Part shown: positions 1 through 8,706 of the stretch, piece by piece
How positions within the stretch are numbered: position 1 is the stretch's first letter
How the letters are laid out: every line of letters starts with the position of its first letter
Source: Marinicella rhabdoformis
GTDB taxonomy: Bacteria > Pseudomonadota > Gammaproteobacteria > Xanthomonadales > Marinicellaceae
Length of the DNA stretch: 64,000 nt
Assembly: GCF_009671245.1 (NCBI RefSeq)
Contig: NZ_VTFS01000006.1
Coordinates: 63,345 to 127,344, forward strand
Reading direction: 5' to 3'
Translations under genes and position numbers: made by a program
The notes under the pieces: model-generated
Database searches by the model: none
What the model saw: only the letters and a program-made list of their open reading frames with translations
Told to the model about the DNA's origin: nothing

Positions 1-1
1 G

Positions 2-1960
2 TTTTTAAAAGTAGCCTTAAATCCGTTGCCTGTGGCGTTGTCACACATCAGGGTGTCTTCCAGTTTGGTCAGTTTTCAATTGTATGAAAACAGTTTGAAA
101 CCCCTGTCTCGTGAAGATTTGGCAAACCAAGTCTCTTTTAATCATGACGCCCTTCGGGCTGCTGAAAACATGACTGGCAGTGCCGGTGATGGTATAAGTG
201 GAAAAATTCACACACGAGGTGGAAACTTAAATGAATCATTGGTTTTGCTGGATAACCGAGAATTAAGAAACCCCTATCATTTCAAAGACTTTTTCTCTTT
301 ATTTTCAACAATCAATGACACTGTAGTAGATTCAATTGACTATTACAGCGGGGTTTTTCCTGTCAAATATGGAGGGAGATTGAGCGCTGTTTTAGATGTC
401 AGCAGCAACCAATGGAATGACCTACCAAATCAAGAAGTCAACTTGGGTTTATTGACCAGTTCATACACTTTAAGATACCAAAATCCTGATCAAGATCGAT
501 ATTACATGATGGCTTTGAGAACGGGTGGACAATTCATAGACAAACATTTAATTAAAGGTGTGGGTGTTCGTCCCGAATATGATGACGGGTATTTTAAAGC
601 AGCTCAAATCATCAATCAAAACTGGCAGATGTCACAACACTTGTTGCTCTCTCGAGATGAAATAAAAATTGACGAAGACGATGAACTAGCTTCTGCAGAT
701 TATCATGACCAGAACCTTTGGTTTCAGTGGATTTATGACAATTTAGACAACCACCAAATACACTTACAAACTTATGCCAGCAGACGTCATGACAGAAGAC
801 AAGGCCAGCTGTCCGACGACAACAGTCAGGCCAGCGTCAATGAAGACATATTCAGCCAATTTCAAGGGATTAAATTTGAACACCAGTGGACAATTAGTGC
901 CCGTTTATTGTTTGACTATGGCTTTGATGTCAGCACCGAAGAAACACAGATTGATTCAATCAGAAACATCAATCATCATGGTTCCTTACCAGAAGCCTTG
1001 GGCTTGAATCATGAATACAACAGGCAATTTCATTTTGAAGAACATGGTGTCTCTATAAAAAGTTATGCCAATGCCCGTTATCAATGGAATGAAGAATGGA
1101 CCATGGATTTAGGCGTACATTACCATAACCAAGAATGGGTTCGTGGTGGCTCATTAAGCCCACGGTTGAATGTGGCTTATTTTCCAAACAACAAAACTTC
1201 TTGGCATTTGGGCATGGGTCGGCATCAACAAACCCAGCACATCGATGAACTGCTATTAGAAGACAGTGCACCCTCCTATTTTAAACCGGCATCAGCTGAC
1301 TTGATGGTTTTAGAATTCAACCACCAGTTCACCAAGCGTTGGTCATTCCTCAGTGAGGTGTATTACAAAAAATACAGTCGAACCCACCCTTATTATGAAA
1401 ACATGTTCAATGGCTTTCATGTGTTACCCGATTTATTCTATGACAGAATTCGCATCAATCCTGATGATGCCAAGGCAGCAGGTTTAGAACTCACATTAAA
1501 GGGCGATTATAAAAACATAAATTGGTCAACCAGCTATACTTTCAGTGATGTTAAAGATGAATTTGAATCAGTCTCAGTACCAAGAAGTTGGAATCAACGC
1601 AACGCATTCAATGTATTCCTCAGCGTCCCTGTCAAGTCATGGCGTTTGAGTGTAAACGCTAAGTTTCACAATGGCTGGCCTAGAACACAGATAGTCGAAC
1701 ATACTGAAATGGATGATGTTCTTTTTATTGGACAACGCAACAAAACGATGTTCAAAGATTTTTATCAACTTGACTTGAAATTAGCTCGATCGTGGCAATC
1801 TTCATTAGGCCGGTGGCAAGCTGAAATTCAGCTGACTAATGCATTGAATACCAACAACCCATGTTGTACTGATTATTACCTAAGCGAAGGTATATTAGCT
1901 GTCAATACTAAAAACCAACTGCCCTTATTACCTAATTTTAGAGTCAGTTTTAAATGGTGA
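2..1960 (+). CDS. TonB-dependent receptor, 5'-truncated by window edge
   Basis: Outer-membrane receptor that would import a ligand using TonB energy; the substrate is not identifiable. The frame is open to the first bases of the window, so the true start (signal peptide and probably a carboxypeptidase-like N-domain) lies outside; 652 residues are visible. A plug domain is recognisable near the start (GGNLNESLVLLDNREL, then YYSGVFPVKYGGRLSAVLDV), followed by a long region of alternating polar/aromatic beta-strands with Asp-rich loops. The protein ends with a C-terminal aromatic strand (FRVSFKW), the usual outer-membrane assembly signal. No gene for a transport partner is visible beside it. Confidence 0.88.
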   Translation, partial: FLKVALNPLPVALSHIRVSSSLVSFQLYENSLKPLSREDLANQVSFNHDALRAAENMTGSAGDGISGKIHTRGGNLNESLVLLDNRELRNPYHFKDFFSLFSTINDTVVDSIDYYSGVFPVKYGGRLSAVLDVSSNQWNDLPNQEVNLGLLTSSYTLRYQNPDQDRYYMMALRTGGQFIDKHLIKGVGVRPEYDDGYFKAAQIINQNWQMSQHLLLSRDEIKIDEDDELASADYHDQNLWFQWIYDNLDNHQIHLQTYASRRHDRRQGQLSDDNSQASVNEDIFSQFQGIKFEHQWTISARLLFDYGFDVSTEETQIDSIRNINHHGSLPEALGLNHEYNRQFHFEEHGVSIKSYANARYQWNEEWTMDLGVHYHNQEWVRGGSLSPRLNVAYFPNNKTSWHLGMGRHQQTQHIDELLLEDSAPSYFKPASADLMVLEFNHQFTKRWSFLSEVYYKKYSRTHPYYENMFNGFHVLPDLFYDRIRINPDDAKAAGLELTLKGDYKNINWSTSYTFSDVKDEFESVSVPRSWNQRNAFNVFLSVPVKSWRLSVNAKFHNGWPRTQIVEHTEMDDVLFIGQRNKTMFKDFYQLDLKLARSWQSSLGRWQAEIQLTNALNTNNPCCTDYYLSEGILAVNTKNQLPLLPNFRVSFKW

Positions 1961-2030
1961 TACATAGCAGGTTCAAGAGCAGCTAATTCGGCATTAAATA
2001 ATGTTAAAATGGCAGCGTATTTTTTAATTG

Positions 2031-2071
2031 TTGATTTAAATCAAATGCTTATTTTTTAACAAAAATATAAG
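2031..2071 (+). promoter_or_regulatory. FNR/Anr-type box and -10 element upstream of usp
   Basis: TTGAT-TTAA-ATCAA at 2031-2044 matches the full FNR/Anr consensus (TTGAT-N4-ATCAA). A -10-like TATAAG lies at 2066-2071, which places a start site near 2079, so the box centre (2037.5) would sit at about -41.5, the classic class II activator position. This suggests oxygen-limited induction of the stress-protein/antiporter pair. The site match is direct; regulation is inferred. Confidence 0.6.
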
Positions 2072-2108
2072 CTTAAACATGTCATTCAAATGTTTTTAGG
2101 AGAAAGAA

Positions 2109-2948
2109 ATGAAAGTTGTATGTGTACCTGTTATTGACAGACCTGAGTGTGCTGTGGCATTAAACACAGCCTTTGAATTGAGCCAAAGTTTGGATGCCGC
2201 TGTGATGGGATATCATTTGCGCGCTCACAGAGAAAGTGCTGTGAATTTGCCAGAAGCAGTTTCTGAAATGGTCAATGGGGACGAAAACAATCCATCAGAT
2301 AGCGAAAATAACCAACAAAGTGCTGAAAAGTTATTTGCTAGATTGGCTGATATGCATGGCTATGTGTTCAAGAAAAAAGCCAGCGCAGCACCTGTGGCTT
2401 TGTGGCAAGCCAAAACAGGCTCTCCGGACAAACTGTTTTCAATCATAGGTCCCGTCACTGATATGATTGTAGTTTCTCGCCCTAAAAAAGGTGGAAAAGT
2501 GGCGCGTAAATTCATGCTGTCAGCACTGTTAAATTCAGCCAAACCTGTGATGATTTTACCTCAAAAACCCACAAAAACAGTCGGCAAGAAAATTTGTATC
2601 GCTTGGAATCAGAGTCCAGAAGCTGCACGGGCTGTGGCCGCAGCAATGCCATTAATCAAACAAGCAGACCAAGTTACCATCATGTCCAATGGCACTCAAA
2701 ACAGGCTGGGACCTAAGGTCAAACACCTGAAACAATACTTAACCATGCATGGCATTAATGCCAATCACATCAAACTTAAAAGCAAAAAAGATGCTACTGC
2801 TTTGGTTAAAGCCTATAAAGAGTCAGAATCAGACTTATTGGTTATGGGTGCATACAGTAAAAGTCGCCTGCGCCAAGTGATTTTTGGTGGTGTGACTGAA
2901 CACATGCTGTTCTCAGCTGACATCCCCGTTTTTATGCTACACAGCTAA
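2109..2948 (+). CDS. tandem-domain universal stress protein (UspA family)
   Basis: Cytoplasmic stress-response nucleotide-binding protein of 279 residues, made of two Usp repeats (about 1-150 and 155-279). The second repeat carries the family's C-terminal ATP-binding signature (MGAYSKSRLRQVIFGG, with the Gly-rich loop after the LLVMGA strand); the first repeat is more divergent. A strong Shine-Dalgarno AGGAGAAAG precedes the ATG. The gene sits 10 bp before a CPA2 antiporter gene and behind an FNR-type promoter, so both are probably one transcript. Universal stress proteins often pair with ion transporters; direct regulation of the antiporter is an inference. Confidence 0.9.
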   Translation: MKVVCVPVIDRPECAVALNTAFELSQSLDAAVMGYHLRAHRESAVNLPEAVSEMVNGDENNPSDSENNQQSAEKLFARLADMHGYVFKKKASAAPVALWQAKTGSPDKLFSIIGPVTDMIVVSRPKKGGKVARKFMLSALLNSAKPVMILPQKPTKTVGKKICIAWNQSPEAARAVAAAMPLIKQADQVTIMSNGTQNRLGPKVKHLKQYLTMHGINANHIKLKSKKDATALVKAYKESESDLLVMGAYSKSRLRQVIFGGVTEHMLFSADIPVFMLHS

Positions 2949-2958
2949 AACGTAATTC

Positions 2959-4551
2959 ATGCATTTTTCAAGTGTGGCCATAGCATTCAGTGACGTCAGC
3001 TGGATTGCTGTGGCTTTCTTATTTGGCTGGACCGCAAAACAAATCAAATTGCCCCCATTGGTGGGCTTTTTGCTTGCGGGTTTTGTGATACAGCATTTTC
3101 CGCATGCTGATGCTGCCTTGTTTGATAAATTATCTGATATTGGCATCACCTTACTGCTGTTTACCATTGGCCTGAAAATCAATATCAAATCTTTAATCAA
3201 GCCACATATCTGGGCTGTTACCAGTTTACACACTGCCCTGGTCGTGACAGTATTTTTTGGTTTGTTTAAATTATTGGCTTGGGGCGGCTTCAGTCAACTA
3301 CAAGACCTGAGTGATAACACGCTGGTCATTATTGCCTTTGCATTGAGTTTTTCTAGTACGGTTTTTGTTGTTAAAATATTAGAAGACAAAGGCGAGTATC
3401 AATCCAGACACGGTCAAATAGCGATTGGTGTGTTGGTCATTCAGGATATTTTTGCCGTTGTTTTTCTGGCTTTTTCTACTGGAAAGGTTCCATCAATTTG
3501 GGCTTTGGCTTTGTTGCTTTTGTGGCCAATGAGGCTACTTATTGCAAGGGTTTTAAATAAAATTGGCCATGGCGAATTGTTGGTGCTTTTTGGGTTCTTC
3601 TTGGCACTGGGTGGTGCACAAGTGTTCGAATTGGTGAGCTTGAAAGGTGACTTGGGTGCATTGATTGTGGGTATGTTATTGGCGCCACTTAAAAAGTCAG
3701 AAGAATTGGCCAAAACAATGATGGCATTCAAAGACTTGTTTTTATTGGGCTTTTTCATATCAATTGGTTTAACTGGAACTTTAACATGGAACAGTATCTG
3801 GATGGCTGCCTTGCTTTTGATCTTGGTGGCTTTTAAAACTGGCTTATTTTTTTGGTTGTTCAGTCGTTTCAGCTTACGTGCCAGAACCAGTGTCTTGGCC
3901 TCTTTGAATTTAAGCAACTACAGTGAATTTGGCTTGATAGTAGCGGCCATAGGTGTGACAAATCAATGGCTAACACCAGAGTGGCTGATTATCATTGCTG
4001 TGGCGATGAGCTTGTCACAAATTACCGCTGCGTTGCTCAATGCGAATGCACACCAACACTTCAAAGTTTACCGTCATTTTTGGCTGCGTTTTCAAAAGCA
4101 AATACGCTTACCGGATGACCAGGCCGTTGATATCAGTAGAGCCAAGGTGGTCATTATCGGTTTAGGTCGTGTAGGCTGTGGCGCCTATGATCACATGCAT
4201 GAACAATTAGGCGATGAAGTGGTGGGTATAGACATTGATGCTGAAGTTGTTGAAACTGAATTGAGTAAAGGTCGACAAGCCATTGTCGGCGACCCTTCTG
4301 ATGCAGATTTTTGGGATCGTGTTTTAGAGAATCATCAGTTGCAAATGGTAATGATAACCTTACCAAACATCAAAGCAGCTTTGTCTGTCATTGAACAATT
4401 GAAAACACTCCATTACGATGGTCAAATAGCTGCCACTTCGAGGTATTTTGATCACGAAGAAATTTATAAAGCTGCAGGCGTTGATACGGTTTTCAATGTA
4501 TATACCCAAGCCGGTAGCGGGTTTGCCAGCCAAGTGCTGAAAATGACCTAA
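2959..4551 (+). CDS. CPA2-family monovalent cation:proton antiporter with RCK/TrkA-N domain
   Basis: Inner-membrane Kef/YbaL-type K+(Na+)/H+ exchanger, 530 residues. About twelve hydrophobic segments span residues 8-370, with family landmarks such as LPPLVGFLLAGF and FSSTVFVVKILEDKGE. A cytosolic Rossmann domain begins near residue 395 with the dinucleotide loop GLGRVG and an acidic strand end (GIDID). The chain stops soon after the Rossmann fold, so there is no separate TrkA-C domain. It follows the usp gene by 10 bp and is probably co-transcribed. The ion is not predictable from sequence; potassium is most usual for this group. Confidence 0.9.
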   Translation: MHFSSVAIAFSDVSWIAVAFLFGWTAKQIKLPPLVGFLLAGFVIQHFPHADAALFDKLSDIGITLLLFTIGLKINIKSLIKPHIWAVTSLHTALVVTVFFGLFKLLAWGGFSQLQDLSDNTLVIIAFALSFSSTVFVVKILEDKGEYQSRHGQIAIGVLVIQDIFAVVFLAFSTGKVPSIWALALLLLWPMRLLIARVLNKIGHGELLVLFGFFLALGGAQVFELVSLKGDLGALIVGMLLAPLKKSEELAKTMMAFKDLFLLGFFISIGLTGTLTWNSIWMAALLLILVAFKTGLFFWLFSRFSLRARTSVLASLNLSNYSEFGLIVAAIGVTNQWLTPEWLIIIAVAMSLSQITAALLNANAHQHFKVYRHFWLRFQKQIRLPDDQAVDISRAKVVIIGLGRVGCGAYDHMHEQLGDEVVGIDIDAEVVETELSKGRQAIVGDPSDADFWDRVLENHQLQMVMITLPNIKAALSVIEQLKTLHYDGQIAATSRYFDHEEIYKAAGVDTVFNVYTQAGSGFASQVLKMT

Positions 4552-4559
4552 GATAAAGT

Positions 4560-4589
4560 CATTGAGTAATTGACTTTAATTACTCAATG
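4560..4589. terminator. bidirectional terminator between antiporter and GNAT genes
   Basis: Perfect 12-bp inverted repeat (CATTGAGTAATT / AATTACTCAATG) with a 6-nt loop, lying between two convergent genes and overlapping the last bases of the minus-strand GNAT gene. A/T-rich flanks on both sides fit termination in both directions. Confidence 0.7.
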
Positions 4590-5122
4590 CTTTGCTGGTA
4601 GTAAACCACTTCGTCATCACCTAAGGGGTCTTTGTGTATGTCAGTTTTAACATAAGTCATGCCCAGTTTTTTCATGATGTTGATAGATCCTTGGTTATCT
4701 GGAAATGCCAAAGCAGTGAAGTGCGTTATTTGCTGTGTGGTCTCTAAAGTGTTTTTTACAGCAATTGCAGCCTCTGTCGCATAACCTTTACCCCATGAAG
4801 ACTGTTTAAAGCGCCATCCCAACTCTAAATCTTGCCATTTGGGATTATCAGAAAAGAAATCCATTGGACGAACCAATATCCAACCTATGAATGCTGCATT
4901 GTCTTTGGTAAACACACCCCACAAACCCCAGCCCTTGCTTTGGTCGGCATAACTGGCCATTCTGGGCAACATGACTTGGGTTAAGTCTTCCATGGTGGAC
5001 ACTTTCCCGCCATTGATGTATTTCATGACTTCTGGATCTTGGTCTAAATCAAACAATAAATCGGTGTCATTTTGAGTTAAAAATCGATAAATCAAACGTT
5101 CACTGTCAGGAATATTGAGCAT
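4580..5122 (-). CDS. GNAT-family N-acetyltransferase (RimJ/RimL-like)
   Basis: Acetyl-CoA-dependent acetyltransferase, 180 residues, the full length of a single GNAT domain. The acetyl-CoA pyrophosphate-binding motif A is visible as WGKGYATEAA, followed by the helix and strand of motif B (NQGSINIMKKLGM). The substrate is unknown; this subfamily modifies protein N-termini, small amines or antibiotics. It starts 38 bp after the phosphopantetheinyl transferase gene and may be the last gene of the fatty-acid operon, but nothing in the sequence ties it to lipid synthesis. Confidence 0.85.
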   Translation of the reverse strand: MLNIPDSERLIYRFLTQNDTDLLFDLDQDPEVMKYINGGKVSTMEDLTQVMLPRMASYADQSKGWGLWGVFTKDNAAFIGWILVRPMDFFSDNPKWQDLELGWRFKQSSWGKGYATEAAIAVKNTLETTQQITHFTALAFPDNQGSINIMKKLGMTYVKTDIHKDPLGDDEVVYYQQSIE

Positions 5123-5160
5123 GGTGAAATAGTACTTAAAACAGCTATTTTATATGAAAG

Positions 5161-5799
5161 TCATGTTTTGGATACAACAAAAGCCAACCAAGTTTTATCG
5201 TGTGACAAACTGATGCTTTCTTTGCGTTTTGTTTTGGTGGTATTATCAATCAAAATGGGCGGACCTGGTTTTCTATAATGACCCATATCCAGTTCTGGCC
5301 TGAAGATTTCAGCATCAATGCCCTGCTCCATCAATAACTTTTTAGCCAAGGTTCGAGTGAAATGTGATTGTTTGATGTTATCTGTGGCTGCGTGATTGTT
5401 TTCTATGGCAACAAGACATGGCTCGATTGATGTAAGGTTTTGAGCGGCAATGCAATGCACCACATCAAGAGCTGGCCAAGTGAGTTGAAAACTCAGAGAA
5501 TGGGATTGGTAGTGGATTTCACCTTGAAAGACAGACTTCATGTCATGTTTGGATAACGCAATTAATGTAGTTTCTGACAATTCAAACTTTGGTGGCGAAA
5601 ATTTGCAAGATAAATGTTGCTGTTGGTACGCCTTGTATGCCGCTTCTTTACAAGCCCAAAGAGTCCAAAATAAAGCGTTCTTATTACCGTTTTGAACCAA
5701 GAAATTAGACTCTAATTGACTTAAACAACGAGACACATATCTTTGATTTAAATACTTTTTTTCATCAACCGAATAGTCAACAATGTCATTGCCTATCAT
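5161..5799 (-). CDS. 4'-phosphopantetheinyl transferase
   Basis: Transfers phosphopantetheine from CoA to the serine of an acyl carrier protein. It has 212 residues, between AcpS (about 125) and Sfp (about 225) sizes. The N-terminal metal-binding strand is IGNDIVD (residues 2-8) and the catalytic W-x2-KEA-x2-K signature is WACKEAAYK (48-56, Glu52 and Lys56). Its place right after the acyltransferase and close to a divergent ACP suggests it activates that ACP specifically. The start lies 5 bp after the plsC-like stop, a translationally coupled arrangement. Confidence 0.9.
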   Translation of the reverse strand: MIGNDIVDYSVDEKKYLNQRYVSRCLSQLESNFLVQNGNKNALFWTLWACKEAAYKAYQQQHLSCKFSPPKFELSETTLIALSKHDMKSVFQGEIHYQSHSLSFQLTWPALDVVHCIAAQNLTSIEPCLVAIENNHAATDNIKQSHFTRTLAKKLLMEQGIDAEIFRPELDMGHYRKPGPPILIDNTTKTKRKESISLSHDKTWLAFVVSKT

Positions 5800-5804
5800 C
5801 AGCC

Positions 5805-6566
5805 TTAATCTTTATTCTGAGTAAAGTAATTGGCTTCCAATTGTTTCAATGATTCAATCATTTGGCTCGCCACATCACGCATGGCACGTCGACCTTTTTG
5901 TGTGCTTTGGATACTTTCAAGTTTCATTTCAACAGTGAAGTGTTCGCCTTTTACTGGTAATTTTGTGGCCGTTTTTTGATGCATGCCACGCAAGTAAACC
6001 ATCAACACCTGTGGCAACTGACTGTCAATATGCAACTGCCCCACACCATAAATAAAATTTTGATCATTGATGCGACCAGTGTTACTGCGTGTACCTTCGG
6101 GAAACACCATGATGTGGTGCCCTTTTTGCAACAAAGCACTGGCTTGAATCATCGTTTGTTTTGATGCTGAAACTTCTTTTTCAATCAACAAACATTTACC
6201 TAAATAGCACACCACACGGTGAAGCCAGTTTTCTTTGACATGAGCTGCTTTGGGTAAATTCCAGCACAATCGGCGAAAATGCTTGGCGTAATACCACGGT
6301 GATGCGAAGGCCCAAATAAGCAGCATGGAATCTATGAATGTTAAATGGTTGGGACAAACCAACAAACCTTGTGGGGTTGATTCGCAAATCTCACGGTATT
6401 GACGTCTGATGTCTTTGATGTTTTCGATTTGGTATTTTCGAACAAATTTCATCCAAAAAATACACAGCAAATACAACAAAGGGAACAGCAAGTAACTGAC
6501 CACCTGCTGAATCAATAACCCCAAACCACCTGATGTTTCACCATATTGTGATGCTGTCTTTGTCAA
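5805..6566 (-). CDS. lysophospholipid/1-acylglycerol-3-phosphate acyltransferase (PlsC-like)
   Basis: Membrane-associated acyltransferase of 253 residues. A hydrophobic N-terminal anchor spans about 16-42; the catalytic H-x4-D is H74-LTFI-D79 and the acceptor-binding loop is FPEGTRS (155-161), both diagnostic of the PlsC superfamily. It probably moves the acyl chain built by this operon's ACP onto a lipid acceptor. The chosen start is a TTG at 6566 because no in-frame ATG precedes the anchor, so the N-terminus is uncertain. A short GC-rich inverted repeat (CCCGC/GCGGG, 6569-6594) lies just upstream in the acp-plsC gap. Confidence 0.85.
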   Translation of the reverse strand: MTKTASQYGETSGGLGLLIQQVVSYLLFPLLYLLCIFWMKFVRKYQIENIKDIRRQYREICESTPQGLLVCPNHLTFIDSMLLIWAFASPWYYAKHFRRLCWNLPKAAHVKENWLHRVVCYLGKCLLIEKEVSASKQTMIQASALLQKGHHIMVFPEGTRSNTGRINDQNFIYGVGQLHIDSQLPQVLMVYLRGMHQKTATKLPVKGEHFTVEMKLESIQSTQKGRRAMRDVASQMIESLKQLEANYFTQNKD

Positions 6567-6612
6567 ACCCCGCCCAACCTTGTTTGTGAGCGGGTATGAA
6601 TCACTTCAATCA

Positions 6613-6855
6613 TTAGATTTTGGCGTTGATCACTTTAACCGCATCACCAATGGTACGGATTTCATCAGCTTCTTCATCGCTCACTTCGATGTCAAACTCG
6701 TCTTCAAAGTCGATGACAATATCAACCAAACGTGCTGAATTCACAGATAAATCACCTAAAAAACTGGTGCTTTCAGTGGCGGCTTCTAAGGCTTCTGTAT
6801 TTTTACAATAAGGTGCTACGATACTTTTTACTTTTTCAAAAATTTCATTACTCAT
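6613..6855 (-). CDS. acyl carrier protein (secondary FAS)
   Basis: Small acidic carrier of 80 residues with the four-helix ACP pattern; helix II contains the phosphopantetheine attachment site. Where housekeeping ACPs have Asp-Ser-Leu, this one reads Asn39-Ser40-Ala41 (LSVNSARLVD), so Ser40 is the expected attachment serine. The recognition helix is acidic (DFEDEFDIEV), fitting docking of basic partner enzymes. A Shine-Dalgarno CGGAGA precedes the ATG. It is embedded between FAS enzymes and an acyltransferase/PPTase pair, which marks it as a pathway-specific carrier and not the general AcpP. Confidence 0.93.
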   Translation of the reverse strand: MSNEIFEKVKSIVAPYCKNTEALEAATESTSFLGDLSVNSARLVDIVIDFEDEFDIEVSDEEADEIRTIGDAVKVINAKI

Positions 6856-6895
6856 GGTATTTCTCCGGTTAGCTATTTAATAATTTGTTTATTTT

Positions 6896-8158
6896 TCAGT
6901 ATTTTTTGAACAACACACAGGCGTTCACGTCACCAAACCCAAAACTGGATTTGGCTAAAATTTGGGCGTCAATGGTTTTTGTTTCATGTACCACTGATCC
7001 CGCATAAGGTTCGATGTCTTGATGTAAATCTTTACAGTTTAATGAGCCATGGACAAAACCTTTGGCCAGTTGCAATACAGAAGCGACACACTCCATACCT
7101 CCTGCTGCACCCAAACCATGACCAATCATGCTTTTGGTGCTGTTAATCAATGGCAAATCACTGGCTTCACAGCCCAAAGCGGCTTGCCAATTTTTGATTT
7201 CATAAGGGTCAGCCATGGTGGCCGTCAAATGACCATTAATCAAGTCAACTTGTTCAGGCTTAATATCAGCACGTTTTAAGGCGGTTTTGATACAGCGCTG
7301 TACGCCAACTGGATTAGGGAATGTGATGCTGCCGCCATTTCTCTGGCCGCCACAATTCACATCAGCACCCAAAACTTCAGCATAAATTCGAGCACCTCGG
7401 GCTTGTGCGCTGCTCAATGATTCCAACATCAAAAAACCTGCGCCAGATCCAGGCACAAAACCCACTGCCGAAGCACTCATGGGTCGAGACGCACTTTCAG
7501 GGTCGTCATTGTACCCGCGTGCCAAAACACGCATGGCATCAAAGCCGGCCCAACTGTATTTGGATGCACCTTCTGTACCACCGACTAACACACGTTGGCT
7601 CAAGCCTTGCTTGATCATGTGGTAACCATTGGCTACTGCTTCTGTGCCCGTTGTACAGGCACTGGAATTGGTCGTTACTTGACCTCCTAAGCCGAGTAAG
7701 CCGCCGATATTCGCACTGGCTGAACTGGCCATGACTTGTTCCACTATGGTTGAGCCCAAACGCCTCACTTTTCCAGCGTCAGTTAATGGTACCAACTTTT
7801 CTCCAATGGTATCTAAACCACTGATGCCAGTTCCAATAATGGCAGCGGTGTTCCAATCTGTTTCTTCTCCAGGTTCTGGCAAGCCAGCGTCACGCCAACA
7901 TTCTATAGCGGCTATAGCACCAAAAACCATCGCATCGTTCATCGCCAACAAAGACTCATCAGACAAGTAATTGTGTTTGATTTCATCGATGCCTTGAGGA
8001 ATACCACCCACCTGACAAGCGAACTTAGCAGCAGCCAAATGTTCATGTTGTCTGATGCCAGAAACACCCTGTCGTAAAGCCTGTTCATAAGCTGTCAGAC
8101 CATTGCCATTAGGAGCCACAACGCCCAAACCTGTAATGACCACTTTTTCCATTTTCAT
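6896..8158 (-). CDS. beta-ketoacyl-ACP synthase (FabF/FabB type)
   Basis: Condensing enzyme that extends acyl-ACP with malonyl-ACP. The Cys-His-His triad is complete: Cys168 (SSACTTG), His in NGHLTATMADP, and His in KSMIGHGLGAAGG with its lysine. The frame is open upstream to 8239, overlapping fabZ; I prefer the ATG at 8158 because an AAGAGAG Shine-Dalgarno lies just before it and the protein then begins MKMEKVVITGLGVV, as the family does. The product is 420 residues, normal for KAS II. The next gene downstream is the ACP. Confidence 0.92.
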   Translation of the reverse strand: MKMEKVVITGLGVVAPNGNGLTAYEQALRQGVSGIRQHEHLAAAKFACQVGGIPQGIDEIKHNYLSDESLLAMNDAMVFGAIAAIECWRDAGLPEPGEETDWNTAAIIGTGISGLDTIGEKLVPLTDAGKVRRLGSTIVEQVMASSASANIGGLLGLGGQVTTNSSACTTGTEAVANGYHMIKQGLSQRVLVGGTEGASKYSWAGFDAMRVLARGYNDDPESASRPMSASAVGFVPGSGAGFLMLESLSSAQARGARIYAEVLGADVNCGGQRNGGSITFPNPVGVQRCIKTALKRADIKPEQVDLINGHLTATMADPYEIKNWQAALGCEASDLPLINSTKSMIGHGLGAAGGMECVASVLQLAKGFVHGSLNCKDLHQDIEPYAGSVVHETKTIDAQILAKSSFGFGDVNACVLFKKY

Positions 8159-8199
8159 TTCACTCTCTTGATTCATCATATTCATTGCTATCAAACCTA

Positions 8200-8706
8200 C
8201 TACTGAGCTTTCGCTACACCCATACCTGAAATCACACAACTGGTAACTAACTCACCTTGTTCATTGTGCATCTCCACTTCGGCTTTTAACTTCATGCGAC
8301 GCCAAAATACCTTTTTGGCGGTGATGGTGACTGTTTCACCTGGCAAAACCGTACGAGAAAACTCAACCTCAGCATCACTGAATAAGGTCAACCATTGGTC
8401 CAATTGCGACGCTTCTAGTTTTAAAGACAAAAGATATAATCCGTAAGCCACCACACCCGTTTGCGCCATGGTTTCTAAAAGAATCACGCCGGGTGTGACC
8501 GGTTGACCTGGAAAATGCCCAGCATAAAAACTTTCGTCTTGTTTGTATGTATACCTGCCCACAATGTGCTCTTCATCCATGCTGATGATTTCATCTATGA
8601 ACCTGAATGGCTTTTGTTGAGGCACCAAAGCCAAAACCTGTTCAGCAGTTAATGGTTTGATGACTTTGTTTTCATTGTTTACGTCTTCATTCATGTCTCC
8701 ACTCAT
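8200..8706 (-). CDS. 3-hydroxyacyl-ACP dehydratase, FabZ-like hotdog protein
   Basis: Dehydrates 3-hydroxyacyl-ACP to trans-2-enoyl-ACP. It has 168 residues, with the FabZ core starting near 24 (PQQKPFRFIDEI), the active-site His64 in GHFPGQPVTPG and Glu78 in LLETMAQ. The roughly 20-residue N-terminal extension is longer than in E. coli FabZ. Its ATG overlaps the fabA-like stop by 4 bases (ATGA), implying translational coupling. Having both FabZ- and FabA-type dehydratases in one operon suggests the product includes a branch point to unsaturated chains. Confidence 0.9.
   Translation of the reverse strand: MSGDMNEDVNNENKVIKPLTAEQVLALVPQQKPFRFIDEIISMDEEHIVGRYTYKQDESFYAGHFPGQPVTPGVILLETMAQTGVVAYGLYLLSLKLEASQLDQWLTLFSDAEVEFSRTVLPGETVTITAKKVFWRRMKLKAEVEMHNEQGELVTSCVISGMGVAKAQ

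Noticed and set aside
3441-3917. 158-codon minus-strand open frame inside the antiporter
   Set aside because: Lys/Asn-rich reading of the opposite strand of membrane-helix codons; the antiporter frame explains the region.
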